Assembly (NCBI GenBank): GCA_963787485.1
Contig: CAWBDF010000003.1
Location: 62,001-126,000 of the forward strand
Direction: 5' to 3'
DNA length: 64,000 bases
DNA from: Bog-473 sp963787485
Lineage (GTDB): Bacteria > Actinomycetota > Acidimicrobiia > Acidimicrobiales > RAAP-2
The position numbers were made by a program, and so were the translations under genes. The notes under the pieces were generated by a model, which worked only from the letters and a program-made list of their open reading frames with translations, was not told the origin of the DNA and ran no database searches. Shown piece by piece: positions 63,553-64,000 of the stretch. Position 1 is the first letter of the stretch; each line of letters starts with the position of its first letter.

Positions 63553-64000
63553 GACAGCACCTCCTCGACCACGTCGTCGACGCCGCGTCCGGTCGTATCG
63601 AGCCGGTGAGCGTCGGGCGCCTCGCGCAGCGGTGACGCGTCTCGCGTGGAGTCGATCCGGTCGCGGCGCGCCACGTCCTCGGGCGCCTCGTCGTGGCGAC
63701 GGCGGGCTCGTTCCTCCGCCGACGCCGTCAAGTAGACCTTCAGCGTGGCATGAGGGAACACCACCGACCCGATGTCGCGGCCCTCGACCACCCCACCGCC
63801 GTGCTCATGGGCCCACGCCCGCTGCCGCTCGACGAGTTGGCGCCGGACCGAGGCGTTGGCCGCCACGACGGAGACCACCTCGCCCACCTGGGGCGAGCGG
63901 ATCACGTCGGTGACGTCCATCCCGTCAATGGTGACGCGCTCACCCATCTCGATGCGCGCCGCACCCGCCAGCGCGGCCACGGCGTCGGTGTCGGCCGGGT
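63543..64000 (-). CDS. cmk: cytidylate kinase, 5' end outside the window
   Basis: Phosphorylates CMP and dCMP. The partial C-terminal 152 residues include VTIDGMDVTDVIRSPQVGEV, RQLVERQRAWAHEHGGGVVE, GRDIGSVVFPHATLKVYLTA and the LID-like SAEERARRRHDEAPED. The frame continues to base 64000 (PADTDAVAALAGA), so the P-loop is outside. Start not visible. Confidence 0.94.
   Translation of the reverse strand, partial: PADTDAVAALAGAARIEMGERVTIDGMDVTDVIRSPQVGEVVSVVAANASVRRQLVERQRAWAHEHGGGVVEGRDIGSVVFPHATLKVYLTASAEERARRRHDEAPEDVARRDRIDSTRDASPLREAPDAHRLDTTGRGVDDVVEEVLSWL

Overview
The window is high-GC DNA (mostly GC-ending codons, frequent GTG starts, many ATGA/GTGA stop-start overlaps) from an actinobacterium. 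The closest fit I can argue is Acidimicrobiia or a neighbouring lineage: an FbiC-type FO synthase, F420-dependent oxidoreductase families, a der / DUF512 / ispH / plsC / cmk block, and secreted proteins carrying the GYWLVASDGGVFAFGDA-type repeat. The placement is inference and was not tested by phylogeny.

Region 1 (1-7.85 kb) is core metabolism: the end of 6-phosphogluconolactonase, FO synthase (F420 biosynthesis), a LOG-family protein, then on the minus strand an acyl-CoA ligase, a small helical protein and an RNA 2',3'-cyclic phosphodiesterase, and a methyltransferase with an extra beta-rich domain. Region 2 (7.9-26.2 kb) is accessory. It has a SRPBCC protein, a mismatch glycosylase, a DeoR regulator divergent from a HAD phosphatase over an AT-rich palindrome, VOC and SGNH proteins, a repeat-bearing lipoprotein fused to a beta-lactamase-like domain, a rifamycin phosphotransferase preceded by a candidate rifamycin-associated element, an LLM oxidoreductase, a MarR/DHA2 efflux pair, an SDR, a Rieske protein, and a two-domain cell-wall hydrolase. 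Region 3 (26.3-38.6 kb) is core again: MarR, pgi, gltD and a frameshifted gltB, thiO-thiS, a patatin and PspA.

Region 4 (38.7-54.5 kb) is accessory: two large secreted proteins with IPT domains (one CAP-like with surface repeats, one a glycoside hydrolase), many small stand-alone enzymes (VOC, cupin, AhpD-like, ABM, F420/PPOX, diiron/MBL, PhyH), and a 2.8-kb segment with a GT61 glycosyltransferase and an HpcH-like aldolase. That segment lies between a tRNA-Pro gene and a 24-base exact copy of part of that tRNA, which suggests an integration event. Region 5 (54.7-64 kb) holds a GAF-GGDEF protein with a degenerate active-site motif, a secreted phosphoesterase, and a core block: gamma-carbonic anhydrase, zinc ribbon, Der, DUF512 radical SAM, IspH, GT2, PlsC and partial Cmk.

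Three threads connect the genes. F420 chemistry links FO synthase with an LLM protein and a PPOX protein. A co-oriented run from 15.9 to 21.8 kb combines rifamycin inactivation with an efflux pump and its regulator. The accessory regions also hold at least five gene relics (MFS, alpha/beta hydrolase, SnoaL-like, cupin, alcohol dehydrogenase), which points to repeated gene gain followed by deletion. I did not find a CRISPR array, prophage, transposase or obvious novel defence system.
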